Below are positions 1-10,289 of a stretch of DNA of 64,000 nucleotides, piece after piece. The translations under genes and the position numbers were made by a program. The notes under the pieces were generated by a model. It was given only the letters and a program-made list of their open reading frames with translations, had not been told where the DNA came from and made no database searches. This DNA comes from Melampsora larici-populina 98AG31 (Eukaryota; Basidiomycota; Pucciniomycetes; Pucciniales; Melampsoraceae): NCBI RefSeq assembly GCF_000204055.1, contig NW_006768875.1, positions 1 through 64,000 on the forward strand, given 5' to 3'. The first letter of the stretch is position 1. Every line of letters begins with the position of its first letter.

Positions 1-899
1 GAAAACTTGAAAACCGATGGAGATAACGCTCTTGATTATGTAAAACAAATCTCAAACTAGATTCCTGGTCTTCACTGAAGTTAACAATTTATTTGTCAAA
101 TCTGGTTTACTTTGATCATAGATGATGATCACAAGCAGCTTAATTACTTTGGATTCTTGAAACTAATGTTTGGAATTCACCTTGTTCAATCTTCAGTAAA
201 ACAAGCCATAATCTTAAAGCTGATGGGTAAATAGTCTCGTCTTCTTGAAAATGACAGAGGAAAATTTCTTGGTAGGGGAAAATTCATGGCAGATCAGAAA
301 TTTGATCAGTTTTTCAAAAGGGGTTGCAGCCAATTTCGGATTATGATCTTGTGCCCGAAACTCATGAGAATTGGATTAACAGATAAGTTGCTATGGTGCT
401 GTCAGCTTAAAGAATGGTACCATGATTTCAATCAGCGGTATTTCTGGCTACCAAGAGGTATGAAGATCCTCTACTGAATTATTAAATTTCGTGATCACGA
501 ATATCTAGTCTGAAGTCAGAAATGTGTGGAAATATTCAGGTGGGCATAAGAATATGACATCCTTTGTTCTGTTCAGATGATATTTCTTGAATATTGATGA
601 GTTGGGGTTCTTATGAAAAAACAGGTCTTCTAAAACCAGATCAGTTTTGCAATATTGAGGGTGCCGTGATAAAAAGTTTTTGTGAAGCTTGGTGAGGTGA
701 AGGTTGGATTCATGTTTCGAATTTATGGGTCACCAAAATGTATGCGTATAGCCAGGTTAGACCGAAGCACGTGACCCGAGCAAACCAAGTCTGAAAGTCT
801 CAAAGAGGACCGCATTCAATCAGCCACATACTTTACCAACTGACCTTTTATCCTTTCATCAAACTTGATCAACGAGTTAACGAATTATATTTCGACAGG
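1..899. other. Upstream flank of SMC1, no gene recognised
   Basis: AT-rich sequence before the SMC1 start. The only open frame (286-477, 63 codons) has no recognisable domain and no splice-compatible partner, so I do not call it. It should hold the SMC1 promoter and 5' UTR. An E-box-like CACGTG lies near 770, but there is no clear TATA element close to the ATG at 900. Confidence 0.5.
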
Positions 900-3800
900 A
901 TGCCTTTGCATTCGATCGAGATTGTGAATTTCAAGTCAGTCACTTATTATCTGATATCATTTCTATCAACTTCAACATTCATCAAAACTGAAACTTACAA
1001 ATATGCTTGGAACTTCACTCGCGCTGTCACGCGTCCACGCGATGCTCAAAATCTAGGTCTTACAAAGGTCAGTTTACCGAGCTTGTGTGGCATATCTCCC
1101 GTAGTGCTGATATGGATATGAATCTGGGTTTTCAATCTAGGTACCCAAACTATGTTAGTTCTAGTTCTGTGAAATACTTTCTCAATCTTTCGCGACTAAT
1201 GGATGTCATGGAATGAAACCATAGCGGTCCTTTTAAGAACTTCACAGCGGTAATCGGTCCTAATGGAGCGGGAAAAAGCAACTTGATGGACGCGCAAGTT
1301 ATTGTTCCATATGACTCGACCCACCTTCTGCAAAACTTATCAAGTCGCATCTTCTTGTTAGGATTTCTTTCGTGCTGGGTGTTCGGTCAGGTCAATTGAG
1401 ATCTACCCAGCTTAGAGATCTAATATACAAGGGTGGAGATCGTGAAGACGAAAACCAAGCTCCAAAAAAAGCGGCAGTCACGGCGATTTACATTGATCAC
1501 AAGACTGGAGACCAACATCGGTTTTCTCGAACAATTGTCAGCGTCATCTTCATCCTCACAGTTTTTAATAAAATCCATCTGAAGGGTGTATAACAATTAC
1601 TTTCACAACTGTAGACAGTCGCATCCGAAAAATCGGGATCATCTGCATATTCAATCAATGACAAGGTGGTAAAATGGGAAGAATACCAATCCACTCTTGA
1701 GCAATACGATATTCTCGTCAAGGCAAAGAACTTTTTAGTATTCCAAGGAGATGTTGAAGCCGTTGCCAGTCAGAATCCTAATGCTTTGAGTAAGCTAATT
1801 GATCAGATCAGTGGGTCAGCCATTTACATTGTTCTCCGCAATCTCATTCCCAAATGACTGATCCTAACTACTCTATCCAGCTCCTTGGACTTGGCAGCCG
1901 AATACGAGAAACGAAGATTGGCTCATATAGATGCCAGTAAACAGTCAAACGATCAATTAATCAAACGCCGCGTTATCAACGGGGAGATTAAGGACTTCAA
2001 GCAACAAAAAGCCGAGATGGAGGAATTTGACCGCTTATGTGAAGAGCGGGTATGTTCAATTTCTTCGCCCTTTATCAGATAATGGCTCATGCTACACGTT
2101 TTTCCATTTGCAAATCAGGACCAAGAAATCATTCATCTATTACTTTGGAAGTTGTTTCATATCGAGCACTCTATCAACCAGAATTCAGAAGCGATCAAAC
2201 TTCTGAACGATGGTCTGGCCGATCTACAGGCTGAATCACATGAATTTGACCAACACGTTACCCAAGCTCGAAAAGAATATACACAAGCTACTCGAGATGT
2301 CATCAAAGCTGAGCGTAGTTTGAAGGCCAAAACCAAAGAAAAAGAAGACAACTATTTACCAAGATTGATGGAATGTGAAGCAAGAGTCAAACATTTGGAG
2401 AAGAAGAAATCTAAGGAGGAAACCAGCAAAGCCTCGGTTCTCAAAGAACAAGCTATCAAAGAGGTCGAATTGAAAAAGTTGCAGCATAAACTTGCCATTG
2501 TTACCGAGGCGCAGACGGAACTGCTTGGTATGCTTATATACCTCATTCAATCCGCAACTTCGTCCTCTTGCTAATCCATTAGTCTGGTCCAGCCAAAAAG
2601 CAGGCACTCTCACCTGTGATGACCCTATCAGAAGAGGATCAGAAAGAATACCATACGATGTAAGTCCCATGAATTGATTACCTGGATCTTGTCACTTATC
2701 TCCATTGATACTATAGCAAAGCAGATTGTCTTACAAAATGTCCACGTGAGCGAGAAGATGTGAAGAACCTGGCCAGAAAGCTGAAAAATCAGCAGAATCA
2801 GCTACTGCAACATGAAGATCACCTCCAACAGTGTCAGAATCGCCATACAAAACTTGACCGAGATTATGAAGATGCGTTCAATAAGAAGACAATGGTCTGC
2901 TTCAATTTATGTTCATGTCAAGGTTTACTTTTTTGACAAATCGTCCGTTGTCCTCAGTTAGAAAATAAGGTAGATACGTTGAACCAAGAATTGACTCGAA
3001 CAAGGAAGCAGTTGCACGAAGTGCAAGCTGAGCGTACACGTCACGCGTATGTATCGTGTATTCAGTCTTGTATCAATTTCAATTATTCTCACTCTTTAAA
3101 CCCCATTGTTTCTACGTGCCGTTAGTCAAACCGAGACTGAATTGAAAGAAAAGTTGCAAGATTGCTTAAAACAATTAAACGAGGCGGGCGCAGCAAAACA
3201 AGAGACCGATGCTGAAGCTCGAAATAGGGCGATCGGAGAGACATTACGACGGATCTTTCCAGGTGGGACAAGTTCTTGACATATATCAGTGTTCATCACA
3301 TACTAAATACATGTCATCCAGGTGTACAAGGCCGTTTGTACGAATTATGTTCACCGATTGCGAGAAAGCACGAAACGGCTGTAAGAGTGGTACTAGGCAG
3401 AAATCTTGAAGCTGTGGTGGTGGACACTGAAAAAACTGCGATCGATTGCGTGGAGGTAAGTGTGTCTCGCTTGAGAGAATGGTCGTCAGATCTTTGTTCT
3501 AATACGAAAACCTTGATCGCACTCTACTTAGTACCTCAAATCTCAGCGTCTTGGGCGTGCGACATTTATACCACTGGACTCCATAGTTGTTCAACCAGTT
3601 GACGAACGTTCTCGCAACCTCTCGAAGGGTGCAAGACTCGCTATTGATCTTATCAAATACGAACCAATATACGAGCGTGCAATGCAATTTGCTTGTGGTA
3701 GTGCGATCATATGCGATTCTTTTCAAATCGCTCAAGATGTGGTCTATAACAAAGGTACACAAGTCAAAGGTAAGACTGAGGTATTGTCTTCACCATCCTC

Positions 3801-6297
3801 AGCAATACTGACGCTGCCATCTTTCACAGCCGTGACATTGGAAGGCACGATCATCCACAAGGGAGGAAATATCACCGGAGGTGTGAGTGGACTTGACAAC
3901 TCACGGAAATTTGACGAGCGGGAGATTCAAGGTGAGTGTTGCCTGATCAACCGAACGTTCAACACATCTCTTATGTGAGTTTCTATGTAGCTTTGAAGCG
4001 TGCACGAGAAGGGATCTTGAGTGAAATCAAGGAAGCGGCCAAAAATCAACCCCGGAATACAGATGAAGGATTGATCGCCGAAGTCTCCCGCTTAGAGAAT
4101 GAGCTTACCTTTGTGAAAGATGATTTGGTACATCTGATAACTTCTCTTAGCTCTCCACACCGTTTCGTATCACCTGACGGCTTATATGGGCTTGATATGT
4201 AGCGTGTCCTAGATGATCAGTTGAAAGCATATATGGAGGAGTTGAAAGTTCTGGCTAAGAAACAAGAAACCTCGCAGGCTGATGTAGATAAGGTAGGTCA
4301 TCAAATTCACGTGTGGCTATGGCTATGTTGATACTTAGATTTAATCTGACGGGGCTTGTTCGACATACGCAGGGGCGAGCTGAAGTTGAGAAATCCAAGA
4401 GGGAATTGGAAAAGGCTAAAGCTGTGATTGACGAAACGGAGGACAAGATCTTTGCTTCCTTTTGTAAGCGGATCGGAGTTCAAAACATTCGAGAATATGA
4501 AGGATATCAACTTGAAGTCCATCAAAAGACTAGTGAAGAACAGGAACAATTGGAAACGACACTTTCAAGGATTAAACATCAGTCAGTTCCCGTCTTCTTT
4601 TTGTTCGCGAGATGAACCATCATCTTGTATTCATGACGTGTTGGCTTTTCTATGATTGCAGAATAAGTTTCGAAACCGGGCAGCTCAATGGCTTAATTGA
4701 GCGACTGTCTACGCTCGAAACCTCTTCACAACGAACACAAGCAAATTTGGAAGAACTAATGGTCACGATGGCAGAGCTTAAAGAAGAGATCAAGATTCTC
4801 GATAATGAGATTGTAGAAACTGAACGCCAACACTCTGATTTGGTCAAAGCACAAGATGAGGCCTCCAGAGCGGTCGCTGATGCAAAGAAGAAATCAAACA
4901 AAGCCTCAAGGCAATTGGATGAGATCATCAAAGAAATTGGCACACGCGTATGTCACCTTTCTCTGCCTTGTGACGTGTTCCCGTGATTGAAGTGTACGAA
5001 TTCTTCGACGACTTTCAGAATGATGAGATTGAGAAGCTTGCTTCCGAAAGGATTAGTATCTATAGGAGATGTAAGCTGGAAAGTATTGATTTGCCTCTCT
5101 TGCAAGGTGATCTTAGAAAGGCCCCTATCGATGAGGTAAATATACAAGTATTGTCTCTTCACAGTTACGTCAGTGACTGTCTAAACACAATTTTTTTCTC
5201 CTCAATTTAGGTTGTCCGGCCTGTCGTGCCTATGGATGTCGATGGACAGGAGGAAACTCAACAGGCATTGGTTGTAGATGACTACGGCATTGAACTGGAT
5301 TACGAGGGCTTAGAAGATGACGAGAAAGAGGTCGGTTAGCTTTATACAATAAAAAAGATTAACATGCTGACGTGATCAATCTAGGATGGTGGCCCAGAGG
5401 TGGAGCGTCAACTGGAAGAAAAGATCGAACTTCTGAAGTCCAAAATGGAAGCCATGGCTCCTAAGACGAGATCTGTTGAAAGGTGAGGAAAAGCTTTTTC
5501 ATTTCTGGTTGACCGATGAGTAGGATGCTCACACAAGATCTGGATATTCGGTGATAGGTTGGAAGAAGTAGAGGTGAGATTAAGAGAACATGAAAAAGAG
5601 TTTGAGGCCGCACGGAAACGGGCGAAACAAACCAAGGACGATTTTACCGAAATCAAGAATCAGAGAGTAGAATTATTCACAAAAGCTTATACTCATATAT
5701 CCGAGAAAATTGATGGTGTTTATAAGGAGCTGACAAAGGGTAAAGCTAGTCCGATGGGTGGAGTGGCTTACTTGAGTTTGGAAGATCCAGAGGTATGTTA
5801 CCTCGATCTTCTCTCTTCGGTCTGTTTCTAGATGATGATGTGGATCGATTCACTTTTATCAGGAGCCTTATATGCATGGGATCAAATACCATGCTATGCC
5901 CCCCATGAAGCGTTTTCGAGATATGGATCAGTTGTCAGGCGGGGAAAAAACTATGGCTGCTTTGGCTTTGCTGTTTGCTATTCATAGGTAAATCTTGTCC
6001 AATCTTTTGAATCAAAGATATTAAGTTCGAATGTTGACTGTGGCACGTGTGCTATACAGTTATCAACCTTCACCGTTTTTCGTCTTAGATGAAGTAGATG
6101 CTGCACTTGATAACACCAATGTGGGGCGAATTGCCGACTATGTTCGTAACAAGGCTGAGTCAGCATTTCAGTTTCTGGTCATCAGTTTGAAGGGGACATT
6201 TTATGAGAAGGCAGGTGGTTTAGTTGGTATTTATCGTGATAATGAGTGGGGCGGTACCAAGAGTTTGACATTGGACTTGGATCAATATGGAGAATAA
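900..6297 (+). CDS. SMC1: SMC1, cohesin complex ATPase subunit (25 exons)
   Basis: Core cohesin subunit: with SMC3 and kleisin it forms the ring that holds sister chromatids together in the nucleus. Exons I resolve: 900-934, 1057-1067, 1141-1153, 1225-1293, 1362-1536, 1615-1814, 1881-2049, 2119-2527, 2593-2659, 2717-2894, 2958-3046, 3126-3262, 3322-3455, 3532-3769, 3830-3931, 3991-4127, 4203-4292, 4373-4581, 4662-4947, 5019-5135, 5211-5330, 5385-5482, 5558-5792, 5863-5987, 6060-6297. They total 3681 nt, an unbroken 1226 residues, matching the family's usual ~1230. Visible motifs: Walker A GPNGAGKS at 31-38; the SMC1-typical [10 protein letters not shown] and ISGS; long coiled coils; a hinge around 515-640 with GGNITGG; signature LSGGEK at 1130; Walker B FFVLDEVD at 1154-1161. 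The start at 900 gives the expected MxLxxIEIxNFKS beginning. It is SMC1 rather than another SMC because of the QGDVE and KARNFLVF-type block. Several donors read GTCAG rather than GTAAG. Confidence 0.96.
935..1361 (+). other. SMC1 5' splice cluster: two microexons and a GC-AG intron
   Basis: Between exon 1 and the Walker A exon the conserved SMC1 N-terminus is recovered only by splicing in an 11-nt exon (1057-1067) and a 13-nt exon (1141-1153). The result reads NFK-SYKG-TQTI-GPFKNF. The introns are 935-1056, 1068-1140 and 1154-1224, each GT-AG (donors GTCAGT, GTCAGT, GTTAGT). The next intron, 1294-1361, starts GCAAGT and ends TTAG; only this GC donor joins MDA to ISFVLG in frame. Three of these four introns are about 70 nt. 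Confidence 0.88.
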
Positions 6298-6984
6298 AGT
6301 CAATACGAAACAAATCATGGACGGATCTGGAATAATCTTTCTTAAATTAATTGTTTATAAATCTTCTTTGGGGTGTTCATCAAGTGATTTGATGTCTTAT
6401 TGTTTTATCAGTAACATTCTGGAACATTTATCTTTAACACGTTTTTCTTGCAAGCCAGCATGTACTTGCATTCATGATGCCTAGCTATCAGGTCCTGTCT
6501 CGTGTCAAAGACTATTGAGAAAATCAATCAGATGACAAATTCCGCTGCATAAACATGTGGTGAATCTGTGGCTGTGTGTGGATCAGGCAGATCAGGCAGA
6601 TCTGCAAAACACAAAAAACATCCTCATCATTCAATACTGGCAGAGTATTGTTGATTTTCCAAGGTTCAGTGGGTGAATTGGGTTGCAAGAGAGCTTCTGC
6701 ACCTAGTGATCATCCAATTGTATCAAATTGACTTGACCTTGAACAGTCTTGAACATTCATCATGACCCATTTCATCTATGTATCCATGTTCTGAGACAAA
6801 TCTCACTTTGAACCCAGCGCATCTTCGACTTTTGCTCCACGAACCATAATAGATGATCTAAAACTACATCCCACATGATTTGCTTCCCTTGAAATTTGAT
6901 TGTTGAGGCTTTTCATTAAAAAGCCTGCAAACCAACCCGTCAGAAAATTCGAAATGGCTCAGGACAATCTAGTACACGTGTACT

Positions 6985-7130
6985 CCATTCACACCTATGG
7001 TTGAGCCTTACCCCTAGAATATAATCAAGCAAGATACTCCAGAGATACACCACAAAATAAAAAAGTCACAGAAGGAACAGATCATTATATTGAGCATTTC
7101 AAAAACCGATTTCGCCAATTTCAGGACAAG
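6985..7130. repeat. Dispersed repeat, copy 1 (second copy near 50600-50760)
   Basis: Both copies share, in order, a GTACTCCAT block, AGCC(T/C)TAC, TCCAGAGATACA, AAAATA-AAGTCACAG, AACAGATCATT and a block with GACAAGGGT. Identity is partial and small indels are present. No terminal repeats or coding frame are conserved between them, so the nature of the repeat is unknown. Confidence 0.5.
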
Positions 7131-7439
7131 GGTACAGTGAAGATTGCAGCCTATCTCATGTCACATTTGGTTTTGATGAAAAATATTATCTTGAAAAGTA
7201 AATGTACATGTGAAGTCATTGCCCGCCCCTGAGAAGACGTTCTCGTATTGATTTCCCATAGAAGTGGTTGATTGTTCTGCATAGTATTACTATTAGTACT
7301 CCAAAGGCAATCGCATTACCAATGCATTGCTCTATTATTTGAACAAGAGACAAACCTCTTTCCCCATAAGCTCTAATATCAAGAGCTGGTGTCAATAGAC
7401 TCTGTGGGTAAATTTGAAATACTTTTCCATCCCTCAGGT

Positions 7440-8110
7440 TTTCGCAAATGACGAAATCTATGATAACGCATCGTGCGATGTGACATACATATATTCCTCA
7501 ACATGAAGTTCTGATTCAAAGATCAGGGCGATGTAAGATATGTTTTATGTGATAGCTTCCGGGATCCTCCGACTTGATTCATTTCAAGGACGTAGTGGAT
7601 GAAAAAACACATACAGCCAGGAGACTTGAAGCATGTGCAGAAGTCTCAGATGAGATTCAAAAACTCAAGTGAACAAATTCTATCATGACTGATCAAGCGA
7701 TGGAGCATGTTCCGCAAAATAAGATTCTGATCCAACGGTCTCAGAGGGATACACAATTTTCATCAGTAGCGTTCAGCAGCCTTTACTTACCTAGACCATT
7801 TTTAAAACGTACCGGGACACAAAATGTTGTGGATAAAGAAAGCAAACTTGTAGGGAAACTTGAAGCATGTGGAGAATTCTTAGGAGCAGAACTGAATGTC
7901 CCTTTGTGTCAAAAAGGGCTCATCCGCAAGGCTCAGAGAATGTCTTGAATATCAATTGATAGCTTTCATCATCGGCCGCGAAGAGGACTGCGCAAAAGAC
8001 AAAGTCGATGATACCTCATCGGATGATGGAGCACACCCCGCAACATAAACTTCTGATGGACCGTGTTAGGTTCCAGTTGGTAGCTTTCTTTATCGGAAAC
8101 GTAGGAGCTT
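7440..8110. repeat. Degenerate tandem repeat array
   Basis: A module recurs with drift. It contains a CGATG(G)AGCA-like block, CCGCAA(C/A)ATAA followed by a CTTCTGAT or ATTCTGAT block, and TTG(A/G)TAGCTTTC. Copies start near 7470, 7700 and 8020. A second block, ACTTGAAGCATGTG(C/G)AGAA, occurs at about 7622 and 7857. Units differ by indels and spacing varies from about 235 to 326 bp. Confidence 0.45.
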
Positions 8111-8282
8111 TAACTCAAAGAGAAAAAGTTCTAGATTACTCATGAAGCAATGTACTGAAAAGCTTAAAACTTACAGGAGCCTTGTTGTTTTCATCTTCTT
8201 TTGAATTAGCAGGGTAGACAGAGTCATTGATACTTACCCGTAATTGCTTCTCTTCGGTCCATTCTCAGCAAAAGATCCCCTA

Positions 8283-8290
8283 CATATAAT
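8283..8290 (+). promoter_or_regulatory. Possible TATA element of the secreted-protein gene
   Basis: CATATAAT followed by CCTTT, similar to the context of the kinase TATA at 17444. It lies about 370 bp before the ATG at 8658. A consensus donor GTAAGT at 8401 suggests one or more 5' UTR introns between them. Confidence 0.35.
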
Positions 8291-8657
8291 CCTTTACTTA
8301 CCACATACTTTTCTTTCCATCACTACCATTTAAAAAACCCTTTCAATTGTGTCTCAACTTATTTTCAAAGCTAAGCCACAAGAATTGTTGCCGATCAAAG
8401 GTAAGTTACCTTCTTGATATGATTCTCTTATCACCAGACTCAACCTTGACCTCTCAACCTCACTATTAGACAGATTTTTTTTTCAAATCTTTGGCCCCAT
8501 CTGAGGTGATCCCATCAGATATTCCAAGGCATTCAGATATATCCCGCTTGTAAGTTGACTAAATCGAGGTACTGAGCGACGTTCTCATTATGTTTTTGAC
8601 TGTAGACTGCAACTGATGAATTTATTCTCCCTGATATAGTATCACAATTCACCAACA

Positions 8658-9047
8658 ATGAATCACGTCCGCGCGTGTCTCTATCTATGGGCGCTTTTTG
8701 CAGCCGGCACAGCATGGGCCAAATTTGACGTGAATTCTGATGGATGTCCTGGCGTACATTTGACATTATGCGAAGCTAAACACAAGATATGTGGAGCTCA
8801 GGTGAAGTGTCCTCGATGTGACAAACATCGTGAATGTGGTGTTTCTGGGATTTCTACGTATAAGTGCCAGGGCTGTGAAGGTATTCATTACGTGGAAAAC
8901 CAGCACACTCACAATATAGCAGTCTGTTCTAGCTGTACTGAAAAAATAAGAGAGGCTGTTCGTAAGAATTTGAGAACACTGAGTCTTTATCGCAGTAATA
9001 CAAAAAACACAGTTAGAGACAAAACAACTAAAGAAGAAAAGAATTAG
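8658..9047 (+). CDS. Small secreted cysteine-rich protein (candidate effector)
   Basis: A 129-residue protein encoded in one exon. Residues 1-21 form a classic signal peptide: a basic start, the hydrophobic core LYLWALFAA and a cleavage-type ending TAWA. The mature part has ten cysteines, including three CxxC pairs (CPRC, CQGC, CSSC) spaced like a treble-clef or zinc-ribbon-type fold, and a basic low-complexity C-terminus rich in Lys, Arg and Thr. I recognise no named family. Short, secreted, Cys-rich proteins of this shape are typical of rust candidate effectors, but host-directed function is inference. It stands alone, with no neighbouring paralogue in the window. The ATG is preceded by an A-rich context (AACAATGA), which favours this start. 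Confidence 0.7.
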   Translation: MNHVRACLYLWALFAAGTAWAKFDVNSDGCPGVHLTLCEAKHKICGAQVKCPRCDKHRECGVSGISTYKCQGCEGIHYVENQHTHNIAVCSSCTEKIREAVRKNLRTLSLYRSNTKNTVRDKTTKEEKN

Positions 9048-9455
9048 TACACAGCCAAGATTGTGATAATTAGTATGATATAAGCAAGACCTAAACAAGA
9101 TCAACATAGCTTGGTTATCATTGATTGCAGCACAAAGCAGGGCTATAGGAGATCCACTAAGTCTACGATAAATTGGAAACATTAGTATTTTTGTAAATTT
9201 TATACTTCAACCATGCATATATAATTCACCTTTGAAGTCTAGCTAGGTCACCAACTCATCCTGTTGTTGGTTACTATCGTATGGGTGTTGTGGTGATCTA
9301 AAGTTTGTTCTGTGGCTAATTGAGATATGAATATCACATACACAATGTTTCTCTTCTACCATGCACTTTTGTCTTTTTGCTTGCATCACTTCACCTATGT
9401 AAGATTGTTATGGCGTCACAATTTAAAGTTCTCATAAAAGGTTCACACAGATTAC

Positions 9456-10285
9456 CACTGCAAACATTAAACAACTTCCCTTCAATTGGGTGGGGGAAAA
9501 TTGTTGAAAATACAATTGGTCATAAAGGATTGATCAACACATACCCAAGTCATAGTGCCCACACTGCATATGTATGTGCAGCAGGATGGGTAAATTGGGA
9601 GATATCATGTACATACAGAGCTGCTCAGCTATTGGCTCAGCTGAATGAGTAAATCATATGTAATACCTTCTGTAATTTTTTTTTCAGTTTGACAAAGGCA
9701 TTTCAAGGATTGACTACATACACTGACTCATAGCTTTTGTGTGTAGCCATTCCAAGAAAGATTGACAACTTTTTCTTGAAGGAAGTTGTCTCCGCAGTGG
9801 GTAAAAACTGAGAAAAAACTTGATTACAGATTAATCTTTTCTGTATTGTTTTGATTAGCGGAGAGACAAAACCAAGTGAGAGAGAAAAAACAGGTTTTGC
9901 ATGTTGACAAGATTTTCAAAAGAATCAATCTTTGTTGAAACAGCTGTAATTTCATCAAGTAAACCTCATGTAACACCCTTTCTGTTACTATTGAATGGTG
10001 TCCAGAGTATTGCCTGAGTAGCTATGGAAGTATATGTATTCAATTTTTGGAAGGATTTTGTCAGACTGGAAAAAGTTACATAATGTATTACATGTGATTT
10101 ATTTATTCAGATGAGTGGGGAACTGAGCAGACCTGTATGTACATGATAGCTAACAACTTACTGAGCTTGTTGCACATATGTAATGTGGGTTTTATGGCTC
10201 AGGTGTGCAGTGATCATTACTTTATGACCAATTATAATAATTTTCCCCTGCTCAATTGAAGGGAAGTCGTTTAATGTTTACAGTG
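9456..10285. mobile_element. CACTG-ended foldback element, copy 1 (830 bp)
   Basis: The ends are inverted copies: CACTGCAAACATTAAAC at the left and, reverse-complemented, CACTGTAAACATTAAAC at the right. The similarity continues inwards for roughly 200 bp per side (blocks ACATATGTGYAGCA, CATGTACATACAG and TCTGCTCAG occur on both arms), so the element folds back on itself. TTAC flanks it on both sides (9452-9455 and 10286-10289), consistent with a short 3-4 bp target duplication. It is non-autonomous: the 110-codon frame at 9320-9652 runs across its left edge and is not a gene. A second copy interrupts Copia-2. Confidence 0.8.
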
Positions 10286-10289
10286 TTAC

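Larger units (their letters stand above)
6298..8280. other. Intergenic, no gene recognised
   Basis: About 2 kb after the SMC1 stop. The 87-codon frame at 7685-7948 lies inside a degenerate repeat and resembles no family, so I do not call it a gene. The stretch around 6985-7130 resembles 50600-50760, a dispersed non-coding repeat (see separate entry). Confidence 0.5.

Noticed and set aside
286..477. 63-codon open frame upstream of SMC1
   Set aside because: No recognisable domain, no splice partner; expected by chance in AT-rich DNA.
1150..1350. Reverse-strand frame over the SMC1 Walker A exon
   Set aside because: Shadow of the SMC1 coding strand; similar antisense frames inside SMC1 were all discarded.
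7685..7948. 87-codon frame in the 7.4-8.1 kb repeat
   Set aside because: Lies in a degenerate repeat whose other units have no conserved frame.
9320..9652. 110-codon frame with a hydrophobic start
   Set aside because: Runs across the left edge of the CACTG foldback element; the second copy of the element has no such frame.
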